Of a stretch of DNA of 5,524 nt, positions 1-5,467 are shown piece after piece (within the stretch, counting starts at the first letter, position 1; every line of letters begins with the position of its first letter). The position numbers and the translations under genes were made by a program. The stretch lies in contig CAJKWK010000087.1 of the NCBI GenBank assembly GCA_905203555.1, positions 1-5,524 of the forward strand, in the 5' to 3' direction. A model generated the notes under the pieces. That model did no database searches, had not been told where the DNA came from, and worked only from the letters and a program-made list of their open reading frames with translations. Origin of the DNA: an uncultured Lachnospiraceae bacterium. Lineage in GTDB: Bacteria > Bacillota > Clostridia > Lachnospirales > Lachnospiraceae.

Positions 1-43
1 CCTGAAAGTGCCTGTAGAAGATATTTTTCAAGTTGAAGACTGA
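1..43 (+). CDS. 3' end of an XRE-family helix-turn-helix regulator (partial)
   Basis: The frame from base 2 reads LKVPVEDIFQVED and then a TGA stop at 41-43. The pattern L-x-V-P-V-E-D-I-F followed by a short acidic tail is how many small (about 65-75 aa) Cro/CI-type DNA-binding proteins end, after the five-helix HTH domain. The start and the HTH itself lie outside the window, so the family call rests on 13 residues only. A hairpin terminator follows 14 nt after the stop, consistent with the end of a transcription unit. A closely similar tail recurs as a remnant at 2879-2920. Confidence 0.6.
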   Translation, partial: LKVPVEDIFQVED

Positions 44-56
44 AGCATAACAGCCA

Positions 57-91
57 GAAAACCGAGGAGTAAAATCCCCGGTTTTCCTTTT
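57..91. terminator. Hairpin terminator between converging genes
   Basis: Bases 57-68 pair with 75-86 in a 12-bp stem with one A/C mismatch (65/78) and a 6-nt loop, GTAAAA. On the plus strand it is followed by CC and then TTTT, a short U-run. It lies between the 3' ends of the plus-strand HTH gene (stop at 43) and the minus-strand flavodoxin gene (stop at 101), so it probably serves both, though the U-run is clearer on the plus strand. Confidence 0.7.
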
Positions 92-100
92 GCTCAAAAA

Positions 101-535
101 TTAGTGTACTCCTTTTACGAAGTCCACTGCGTTTTTCATATCTTCTTCATTCGGATCTCCTTTTGCAATACCTCCAACCAGTTTAAATGGTCCGAATGTG
201 TCATACCCTTTACAGCCAAATTTTCCAACCACACTGGCATGTTTTTTATCCAAAATCTGCTCTATGGATTTATAATTCGCACTTCCACCATAAGTACAGA
301 TCAGAAATATCTTTTTGTCGTTCGGTAGATTCTTCTCTGCAAATTCCAATATCGACTGATGAAACTTTGAAAAATAGATTCCTGATGCGAACCCAATCAT
401 ATCATAATCACTCATATCTGCATCTAGCTGTTTTACAGCATCAATCAAATCCACCTGACATTCTTCTGCGATCCTCTTTACTAATTTTTCTGTATTTCCA
501 TGATGCACAGATGCGTATACTATCACTGTTCTCAT
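101..535 (-). CDS. Flavodoxin-like domain protein
   Basis: This is a 144-aa protein with the layout of a short-chain flavodoxin, an FMN-binding electron carrier or quinone/flavin oxidoreductase-like fold acting in the cytoplasm. It begins with a beta strand (RTVIVYAS) that runs into the FMN phosphate loop SVHHGNT at residues 9-15; the usual form is (S/T)xTGxT, so HH replaces the usual T/G region while G13, N14 and T15 remain. Two further flavin-contact loops are visible, ASGIYFSKFH (50-59) and CTYGGSA (80-86), and the C-terminal GGIAKGDPNEED (121-132) is common in this stand-alone subfamily. No membrane segment or extra cofactor domain is present. Its ATG overlaps the TGA of the upstream MmcQ/YjbR gene (ATGA), and the AGGAAG at the end of that gene serves as its ribosome binding site, so the two are probably translationally coupled. 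The redox partner and substrate cannot be told from the sequence. Confidence 0.85.
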   Translation of the reverse strand: MRTVIVYASVHHGNTEKLVKRIAEECQVDLIDAVKQLDADMSDYDMIGFASGIYFSKFHQSILEFAEKNLPNDKKIFLICTYGGSANYKSIEQILDKKHASVVGKFGCKGYDTFGPFKLVGGIAKGDPNEEDMKNAVDFVKGVH

Positions 536-906
536 TTTTCTTCCTTTCTGCCTGCTCCATCAATCAGGTCATAGCTCATATCCAAAAAGTCCAATGTCTT
601 CGCTTCACTGACTGAACCATCCAGTAAAATCGTGATCCAGTGCTGTTTATTCATATGGTATCCTGGTAAAAATCCATAAGTCTGAATAATCATGCTGGTC
701 ATTTCTGGATCGCACTTTACGTTCATTATGTCAACCAGATTATTTCCCTCTAATCCCAACTTAGATTTCTCAACTGTCATGAATACTGCATACCATTTCC
801 CATTTTTATGACGAAGTACAGCACTGTCTGGAGATTTACTCCATAAATATTCCGGCATTGTGCCATACTGTTTCTGCACATATTCAAAAATTTCTTCTTT
901 CTTCAC
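532..906 (-). CDS. MmcQ/YjbR family protein (CyaY-like fold)
   Basis: A 124-aa protein matching the MmcQ/YjbR family in length and motifs: a PEYLW segment near residue 18, RHKNGKWYAVFMTV (32-45), MNVKCDPE (61-68), a GFLPGYHMNKQHWITILLDG stretch (78-97) and the closing SYDLI (111-115). Members adopt a CyaY-like double-wing fold; DNA binding has been proposed, but the cellular role is poorly known. The start is a GTG at 904-906: the in-frame codons just upstream include a TAG stop, and AGGAG at 918-922 sits 11 nt away, slightly long spacing. It is the first gene of a two-gene operon with the flavodoxin-like gene, overlapping it by 4 nt. The pairing could mean a shared role in stress or redox responses, but that is inference from position only. 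Confidence 0.85.
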   Translation of the reverse strand: MKKEEIFEYVQKQYGTMPEYLWSKSPDSAVLRHKNGKWYAVFMTVEKSKLGLEGNNLVDIMNVKCDPEMTSMIIQTYGFLPGYHMNKQHWITILLDGSVSEAKTLDFLDMSYDLIDGAGRKEEK

Positions 907-946
907 AATCTATTCAACTCCTGATTTTTCTGATATCCTGCCCATA

Positions 947-955
947 ATCATACCA
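947..955 (-). promoter_or_regulatory. Candidate extended -10 promoter for the MmcQ/flavodoxin operon
   Basis: Read on the minus strand, this is TGGTATGAT, an extended -10 element (TGn plus TATGAT, one base from TATAAT). It lies about 40 nt upstream of the GTG start, leaving a leader of roughly 30 nt that contains the AGGAG at 918-922. No good -35 box is seen at 17 nt spacing, which is tolerable for an extended -10 promoter. This is called by eye and not confirmed. Confidence 0.4.
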
Positions 956-1020
956 CATTTTCGTATCCCATACTACCTGCCAAATTCTTTTGCATTTCTC
1001 TTATTCTTCTGACTTTAGCT

Positions 1021-1105
1021 AATAGAGGGGTAAAACAGCAAGGACAGGAAGTGAGGATACACTTCCGAAAAATCCCAATTCAGGGTACCCTGCCCTAAAT
1101 TGAAA
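1021..1105 (+). other. oriT: Candidate origin of transfer (oriT) with inverted repeats
   Basis: This non-coding block directly before mobC contains three symmetric elements. GGAAGTG (1047-1053) and CACTTCC (1060-1066) form a perfect 7-bp inverted repeat around the 6-nt loop AGGATA. CAATTCAGGG (1076-1085) and CCCTAAATTG (1093-1102) form a 10-bp inverted repeat with one mismatch. Inside that, CAGGGTACCCTG (1081-1092) is a perfect 12-bp palindrome, so two alternative foldings compete. In MOBP systems oriT usually lies next to the mobC/relaxase genes and carries such repeats beside the nick site. The loop reads TATCCT on the minus strand, resembling the core of the RP4 nick region, but I cannot place the nick from sequence alone. 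The extent is approximate. Confidence 0.55.
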
Positions 1106-1127
1106 AAACGCTGAAAGCAACGATACT
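1100..1127 (+). promoter_or_regulatory. Candidate mobC promoter
   Basis: TTGAAA (1100-1105) and GATACT (1122-1127) are separated by 16 nt, a fair -35 with a weak -10. Transcription would begin near 1134, just ahead of the AAAGGAG ribosome binding site at 1141-1147. The -35 overlaps the right arm of the inverted repeat at 1093-1102, so proteins bound at the presumed oriT could repress their own operon. The match is weak and this is a suggestion only. Confidence 0.3.
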
Positions 1128-1156
1128 ACTGCCCTCTCAGAAAGGAGAACCCACCA

Positions 1157-1480
1157 ATGGCTGAAAGAAAGCGAAACAAAGAAATCCATTTTTATGTCAC
1201 AGAAGAAGAGCGGAAGCTTATCCGCAGAAAGATGATTGAATCAAAGACCAAAAACATGGGAGCTTATCTTCGTAAAATGGCAATCGACGGTTACATCGTC
1301 AACACCGACACTACTCCGCTGAAGAAACAGTATGAGGAAATGCACAAGATTGGCGTAAATATCAATCAGATTGCAAAAAAGGTAAATACCACCGGAGATC
1401 TATACCCGGAGGAAATGAAAGAATTGAAAGAGATGGTGAAAGAACTATGGCGTATCTTAAGATCTTCCCAATTAAAGTAA
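1157..1480 (+). CDS. mobC: MobC-type relaxosome accessory protein
   Basis: A 107-aa basic protein of the MobC (bacterial mobilization protein) family. The N-terminal part (about residues 8-48) has the look of a ribbon-helix-helix DNA-binding region: a strand KEIHFYVTEEE followed by helices through MGAYLRKMAIDG. The C-terminal half carries the family hallmark IGVNINQIAKKVN (65-77; the common form is G-x-N-L-N-Q-I-A-R-x-x-N), followed by a charged helix. MobC proteins bind at oriT and help open the DNA for the relaxase. AAAGGAG at 1141-1147 lies 9 nt before the ATG, a strong ribosome binding site supporting this start. The gene overlaps the start of the relaxase gene by 34 nt, and the inverted-repeat block sits just upstream, the usual order of a mobilization cassette. 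Its length is normal for the short Firmicutes form, so it appears intact. Confidence 0.9.
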   Translation: MAERKRNKEIHFYVTEEERKLIRRKMIESKTKNMGAYLRKMAIDGYIVNTDTTPLKKQYEEMHKIGVNINQIAKKVNTTGDLYPEEMKELKEMVKELWRILRSSQLK

Positions 1481-2805
1481 CAGACAAGAAAGCTCTGGAC
1501 TACATCACGAATCCAGATAAAACAGATGAAAAACTGTTAGTTTCCAGTTTTGGCTGTTCCCCGGAAACTGCAGATCTTGAATTTTCTATGACAAGAGAAA
1601 TGGCAAAAAAGAATGGAATGGACAAAGGTGATAACCTGGCATTTCATCTGATTCAGTCATTTAAACCTGGAGAAGTTGATGCCGAAACTGCCCATCGCTT
1701 AGGACAACAATTTGCAGACGAAGTACTGAAAGGAAAATATGAATACGTGATCAGTACCCATGTTGACAAAAACCACATTCATAACCACATCATCTTTAAT
1801 GCAGCAAGTTTTGTTGATCATCACAAATATGTTTCCAATAAGCGGAGCTACCATAAAATCTGCCGGATCAGTAATCGTATCTGCCATGAAAATGGACTTG
1901 CCACCAGTATGCCAACCGGAGAAAAAGGTAAAAGCTATAAAGAGAACATCGAATATCATCGTGGCACCAGTTGGAAAGCCAAGCTACGTGTTTCAGTTGA
2001 TAAGGCAATCTGGACTTCCATTAACTATGAGGAATTTCTACAAAAAATGCAGTTAGCCGGATATGAAGTCCGCCAAGGAAAACACCTATCCTTCCGTGCA
2101 CCAGAGCAGAAGAATTTCACTTATATGAAATCTCTCGGAAGCTATTATTCAGAAGAAAATGTCCGCATCCGCCTGGCTAAAAATCGTAACAAAGTGAAAA
2201 CTCCAAAGCATCTATCCAGAGAAGCTCGCCTGTATATCAATATCTCCACGTATGTTACAACCGGCAATCGAGAAGGATTTGAACGTTGGGCAAAACTAAA
2301 TAATCTAAAAGAGACAGCCCGCACCTTCAACTATCTTTCCGAAAATAATCTGCTGAATTATGAAGATTTCCAGCAGCATATTTCTGACGTTGATGCTTCT
2401 GTTAAAGCGGCTGAACAGAGAATAATACAAATTAACAGTGAGCTAAGCACACAGAAAATCATTCAAAAGCACTGCGATTCTTACCGACTCTGCCGTAAAG
2501 TGATTGAAGATTGCAAATCTGCCAAAAACCCAAAAGTATACCGCACCAAACATCAGGCAGAATACCAGCTCCACGATTCACTAAAAAAAGAGCTTCAGGA
2601 TCTCGGTATTACCAAAATCCCAAGCTCTAATAAAATCCAGAAGCAGATTGAAAATCTTGAATCTGAACAGACTTCTACTGTTCGGGAAAAACAGGAATTA
2701 CAGAAAAAGCTGAAAACTCTGGAAATCATTCAGCAGAATTTCACAGCACTGCTCAATGCTCCGGAGATACAAATTCCTGTATCAGGGAAAGAGCCAACTC
2801 TTTAA
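1447..2805 (+). CDS. MOBP-type relaxase (mobilization nuclease, MobA/VirD2-like)
   Basis: A 452-aa conjugative relaxase that would nick one strand at oriT, stay attached to the 5' end through a tyrosine and pilot it into a recipient cell. The relaxase domain covers about residues 1-245. The likely catalytic Tyr is Y19, in the motif DYITNPDKT. The metal-binding motif III is H105-x-D107-x-x-H110-x-H112-x-H114 (HVDKNHIHNH), with all histidines present. The remainder is lysine- and glutamine-rich with probable coiled coils at about 310-340 and 395-430, and shows no helicase or primase domain. Translation starts inside mobC, 34 nt before its stop, with only a weak purine-rich GTGAAAG upstream, suggesting coupling to mobC translation. 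No frameshift is seen, so the protein is probably active if a host element supplies a coupling protein and a type IV secretion system; none is encoded here. Confidence 0.93.
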   Translation: MAYLKIFPIKVTDKKALDYITNPDKTDEKLLVSSFGCSPETADLEFSMTREMAKKNGMDKGDNLAFHLIQSFKPGEVDAETAHRLGQQFADEVLKGKYEYVISTHVDKNHIHNHIIFNAASFVDHHKYVSNKRSYHKICRISNRICHENGLATSMPTGEKGKSYKENIEYHRGTSWKAKLRVSVDKAIWTSINYEEFLQKMQLAGYEVRQGKHLSFRAPEQKNFTYMKSLGSYYSEENVRIRLAKNRNKVKTPKHLSREARLYINISTYVTTGNREGFERWAKLNNLKETARTFNYLSENNLLNYEDFQQHISDVDASVKAAEQRIIQINSELSTQKIIQKHCDSYRLCRKVIEDCKSAKNPKVYRTKHQAEYQLHDSLKKELQDLGITKIPSSNKIQKQIENLESEQTSTVREKQELQKKLKTLEIIQQNFTALLNAPEIQIPVSGKEPTL

Positions 2806-2838
2806 AAAGAAGAGGTACCTATGTAACGGTGCCTCTTC
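2804..2838. terminator. Hairpin terminator after the relaxase gene
   Basis: Bases 2809-2819 pair with 2828-2838 in an 11-bp stem with one G-U wobble, closing an 8-nt loop (TATGTAAC). It begins 3 nt after the relaxase stop. On the plus strand the following sequence (CCTTTCC) is a poor U-run, whereas on the minus strand the stem is followed at once by five T (bases 2804-2808). The hairpin is therefore a textbook terminator for minus-strand transcription and a weaker one for the relaxase operon. Confidence 0.65.
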
Positions 2839-2878
2839 CCTTTCCATCTAATCTGTTTTATTGCTCTACCCTATCACC

Positions 2879-2920
2879 CTTAATATGCTGGTGGAAGATG
2901 TATTCCATGTGGAAGATTGA
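2879..2920 (+). pseudogene. Remnant: 3' tail of a second XRE-like HTH regulator
   Basis: The frame reads LNMLVEDVFHVED and then TGA. Aligned without gaps to the regulator tail at the left edge of the window (LKVPVEDIFQVED), 8 of 13 residues are identical and the rest mostly conservative, with the stop at the same place; about 30 of 42 bases match. Upstream, the same frame has no HTH sequence and no plausible start. Short bits such as IAL (2860-2868) and PSN (2844-2852) in other frames hint at a decayed gene body with indels, but this is weak. The rest of the gene was probably deleted when the mobilization region or its neighbours rearranged. A chance match cannot be fully excluded for so short a piece. 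Confidence 0.5.
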
Positions 2921-2949
2921 GCTGGGTATTTTATCCAGCTCAATCTTCC
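2911..2949. repeat. Perfect 15-bp inverted repeat
   Basis: GGAAGATTGAGCTGG (2911-2925) and CCAGCTCAATCTTCC (2935-2949) are exact reverse complements around a 9-nt AT-rich loop. The left arm overlaps the last two sense codons and the stop of the HTH remnant. It lies between the converging HTH and EEP remnants, so it may be an old bidirectional terminator, but neither strand has a U-run after the stem. It could instead be a recombination or protein-binding site. Confidence 0.85.
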
Positions 2950-3015
2950 GCTCCCTGTAAATGAGAATTTGTCCGCTCCTTTATATAAAATAATTCCATT
3001 TTTCAGAACTACTAA

Positions 3016-3156
3016 CTATTTTTCTTCAGCCCATAAAATTAAATGATCAGAACACTCTGTTGGTTGCGACACTCTACATGTATTTTTTATAAATCCTTTA
3101 ATAAAGATATGATCAATAGGTGATGCTGGAGTAGTCAATTTAGTATTAATTGGGGA
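3016..3156 (-). pseudogene. Remnant: C-terminal end of an EEP (endonuclease/exonuclease/phosphatase) family protein
   Basis: The minus strand reads about 46 codons ending in TAG at 3016-3018. It includes SPIDHIFIKG followed about 15 residues later by ECSDHLILWAEEK. The spaced pair IDHIF and SDH is characteristic of the C-terminal end of the EEP superfamily (exonuclease III/DNase I/sphingomyelinase fold), where the final Asp-His belongs to the active site. All upstream parts of the domain, including the metal-binding Glu and the Asp-x-Asn motif, are missing. The frame meets the transposase remnant, which reads on the other strand, near 3150-3158, so the gene was most likely cut by insertion or deletion there. 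The left limit is firm and the junction is approximate. Confidence 0.6.
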
Positions 3157-3424
3157 AATCAATGCTCGTATGATTCTGTATAATTTCTGTGAATTAGTGA
3201 CTTCTCACGCTGTGGTAAAAACATCTAAAAATACCAAACACGTCTATAAAATTAATTTCGCCACCGCAGTAAACATATGCAGGGCATATCTCAAACACGG
3301 CGGTGATGAAACAGAGACCATGCTTCTCATACAAAAGTATCTGACACCTGTCAAGTACAATCGAAAATATCCTATCCACCTCCGTCCAAAGAGAAATAGG
3401 GATTTCATGTATCGGGTTGCATAA
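3155..3424 (+). pseudogene. Remnant: C-terminal end of an IS4-like (DDE) transposase
   Basis: From base 3155 the frame reads EINARMILYNFCELVTSHAV, and later KINFATAVNICRAYLKHGG and LRPKRNRDFMYRVA before the TAA. The E-I-x-A-R-x-I-x-YNFCE helix, an ICR segment and a basic tail ending in FxYRVA are how many Firmicutes IS4-like transposases (DDE_Tnp_1 type) end; the identification is from memory of the family. Only about 89 residues remain of a protein normally of 400 or more, and the catalytic D, D and E residues would all lie upstream, so it cannot be active. The ATG at 3170 could start an 84-aa ORF but has no ribosome binding site. A strong plus-strand terminator follows 28 nt after the stop. 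The 5' half of the element is absent and replaced by the EEP remnant. Confidence 0.65.
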
Positions 3425-3451
3425 ATCTCGTTACCATTATACTGCGTTATG

Positions 3452-3477
3452 AGGCAGATATGCAATCTGTCTTTTTG
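3452..3477 (+). terminator. Intrinsic terminator after the transposase remnant
   Basis: Bases 3452-3459 (AGGCAGAT) pair with 3465-3472 (ATCTGTCT) in an 8-bp stem with one G-U wobble and a 5-nt loop (ATGCA), followed directly by TTTT and G. It is oriented for the transposase remnant on the plus strand. The minus strand has no U-run after the stem, so it would not stop ftsH read-through well. Confidence 0.7.
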
Positions 3478-3561
3478 TCATACACAAAAAATGATTTGAA
3501 CTCATCATACACCTGCTTTCTACGCATTAGTGCACCTAAAAAATACAGCATTTCTTAACTG

Positions 3562-3601
3562 AACAGTATTTTCAATGCATGAACGCATATGATATACTGT
3601 T
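3562..3601. repeat. Imperfect inverted repeat between the IS remnant and ftsH
   Basis: AACAGTAT (3562-3569) and ATACTGTT (3594-3601) are exact reverse complements. Within the 24-nt spacer, ATGC (3575-3578) and GCAT (3585-3588) can also pair around a 6-nt loop. Neither strand has an adjacent U-run. It may be a processing hairpin at the 3' end of the ftsH transcript, a protein site or part of the old IS end. The rest of 3478-3652 is AT-rich and shows no supportable gene. Confidence 0.5.
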
Positions 3602-3652
3602 TTCATCATAAAAAACCTTATCTAAATGACATTGATTATCTAATTAACTACA

Positions 3653-5467
3653 TTATTTTCTGTCTAAAATATCCATAAATTCGTCACCTGTAATTGTTTC
3701 CTTCTCATACAGGTACATAGCCAGTTCGTCCAGTTTTTCCCTGTTTTCGGAAAGGATTTTTCTTGCTTTTTCATGCTCTGCTTTTACGAGCTGCACGACT
3801 TTTTCATCAATTTCCTTCTGGGTATCTGTGGAACAGGAAAGAGACGTATCGCCGCCAAGATACTGGTTGGTCACGGTTTCCATTGCCACCATGTCGAATT
3901 CATCTGTCATGCCGTAGCGGGTGATCATCGCTCTTGCAATTTTTGTTGCCTGTTCGATATCATTGGAGGCTCCTGTCGTGATCTCACCAAATACGATCTC
4001 CTCTGCCGCACGTCCGCCTGTAAATGTAACAATCTTATTCTCAAGTTCTTTTTTCGTCATCAGATATTTATCACCCTGCTCAACCTGCATAGTGTAGCCG
4101 AGTGCACCTGAGGTACGCGGGATGATCGTAATCTTCTGGACCGGTGCTGAATGACTCTGCAATGCAGCTACCAGAGCGTGTCCTATCTCATGATATGCAA
4201 CAACCTTCTTCTCCTGATCTGAAAGAACCGCATTCTTCTTCTGATATCCTGCAATAACCACTTCTATACTTTCTTCGAGATCAGATTCATTTACAACGGT
4301 CCTTCCACTACGGACAGCACGTAATGCTGCTTCATTTATAATATTGGCAAGCTCCGCACCGGATGCACCGGATGCCATACGTGCAATCGTATGCAGGTCA
4401 ACATCATCAGATGCTTTTATCTTCTTTGCATGAACCTTTAAAATTGCTTCACGTCCTGCAAGATCCGGCAGTTCAACCGGCACACGCCTGTCAAAACGTC
4501 CCGGACGTGTAAGTGCCGGATCTAACGACTCCGGACGGTTCGTTGCAGCAAGAATGATGACACCATTATTTCCTTCAAATCCATCCATCTCTGTAAGAAG
4601 CTGATTTAAGGTCTGCTCCCTCTCATCATTTCCGCCCATTTGTCCGTCACGCTTTTTACCAATGGCATCAATTTCATCAATAAACACGATACATGGTGCC
4701 TTTTCCTTTGCCTGTCTGAAAAGATCTCGAACCTTGGAAGCTCCCATACCGACAAACATCTCTACGAATTCTGATCCGGACATTGAGAAAAATGGTACAT
4801 TTGATTCACCCGCAACTGCTTTTGCAAGCATTGTTTTACCAGTTCCCGGAGGTCCTACAAGAAGGACACCTTTTGGCATAGACGCACCTACATCGGTATA
4901 CTTCTTCGGATTGTGAAGATAATCAACGATCTCTGAAAGGTTTTCTTTCGCCTCATCTTCTCCTGCAACGTCTGAAAAACGGATTCCCTCACTGGATTGC
5001 ACATAAATCTTCGCATTGCTTTTTCCCATTCCAAAAGCCATCGAATTTTTTCCTCCGGCATGCTCCATCAGTTTCTTCGCCATATAATTTCCCAGTGCGA
5101 TAAAAAGGATTAATGGCAAAACCCCGGTCAGCAGGAAGCTGATGATCGGTGACATCTGCTTATCGATATCTTTTGCGAATACTGCTCCACATTCATATAG
5201 CCTGTCCGTCAGGTTCGGATCGTTCATCAGACCTGTTTTATAAATATTTTTTTGATCTTTATCTGTAAAGATGATCTGATTGTCCTTAACTTCTACTTCA
5301 CCGATATTCTTCTTCTCGATCATGCTCATAAAAGTTCCATAATCCGTTTCCTTTACCTGATGCTCCATAAGGATTGGTGTGACAACCAGATTAAATACGA
5401 TCAGCACTATTAACACAATTCCATAATAATATGCCAGTGGTTTTTTCGGTGTTTTAACTTCTTTCAT
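3653..5467 (-). CDS. ftsH: ATP-dependent zinc metalloprotease FtsH
   Basis: A 604-aa membrane-anchored AAA+ protease that forms hexamers and degrades damaged membrane proteins and short-lived regulators on the cytoplasmic side. Two membrane segments are visible (about 13-34 and 107-127), flanking a small extracytoplasmic domain. The AAA module follows: Walker A GPPGTGKT (205-212), pore loop MFVGMG (237-242), Walker B VFIDE (261-265) and the second region of homology with RPGRFDR (321-327), whose arginines act as fingers. The protease domain has the zinc motif HEIGH (426-430) and the third ligand Asp in GASNDIEQAT (D503). HEIGH differs from the usual HEAGH by one non-ligand residue, so catalysis should hold. 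The length is a little under the 637-644 aa of the B. subtilis and E. coli enzymes, mostly through a short C-terminal tail. AGGAGG at 5475-5480, 7 nt before the ATG, fixes the start. No hpt or tilS neighbour, the common ftsH context, is seen on the downstream side. Confidence 0.97.
   Translation of the reverse strand: MKEVKTPKKPLAYYYGIVLIVLIVFNLVVTPILMEHQVKETDYGTFMSMIEKKNIGEVEVKDNQIIFTDKDQKNIYKTGLMNDPNLTDRLYECGAVFAKDIDKQMSPIISFLLTGVLPLILFIALGNYMAKKLMEHAGGKNSMAFGMGKSNAKIYVQSSEGIRFSDVAGEDEAKENLSEIVDYLHNPKKYTDVGASMPKGVLLVGPPGTGKTMLAKAVAGESNVPFFSMSGSEFVEMFVGMGASKVRDLFRQAKEKAPCIVFIDEIDAIGKKRDGQMGGNDEREQTLNQLLTEMDGFEGNNGVIILAATNRPESLDPALTRPGRFDRRVPVELPDLAGREAILKVHAKKIKASDDVDLHTIARMASGASGAELANIINEAALRAVRSGRTVVNESDLEESIEVVIAGYQKKNAVLSDQEKKVVAYHEIGHALVAALQSHSAPVQKITIIPRTSGALGYTMQVEQGDKYLMTKKELENKIVTFTGGRAAEEIVFGEITTGASNDIEQATKIARAMITRYGMTDEFDMVAMETVTNQYLGGDTSLSCSTDTQKEIDEKVVQLVKAEHEKARKILSENREKLDELAMYLYEKETITGDEFMDILDRK

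Noticed and set aside
187..615. A 142-codon plus-strand open frame across the flavodoxin and MmcQ genes
   Set aside because: It is antisense to two well-supported genes and its product shows no known motif.
1020..1160. A CRISPR-like or iteron array in the mobC upstream region
   Set aside because: The repeats there are inverted rather than direct and are not regularly spaced, which fits an oriT better.
1..2920. The two HTH tails as att direct repeats flanking an integrated element
   Set aside because: Only about 30 of 42 bases match, with differences mostly at third codon positions or conservative changes, which fits paralogous genes rather than a duplicated integration site.
3491..3510. GAGTTCAAATC on the minus strand resembling a tRNA T-loop
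   Set aside because: No acceptor, anticodon or D arm can be built around it, and the flanking bases do not form a T stem of normal length.
3520..3609. A 29-codon minus-strand ORF beginning with two Met codons downstream of ftsH
   Set aside because: It has only a poor AAGG upstream, no recognisable motif, and spans the inverted repeat at 3562-3601; it is probably random.
3773..4111. A 112-codon plus-strand open frame inside ftsH
   Set aside because: It is antisense to the conserved FtsH protease domain and has no family resemblance; it is a shadow of the real gene.
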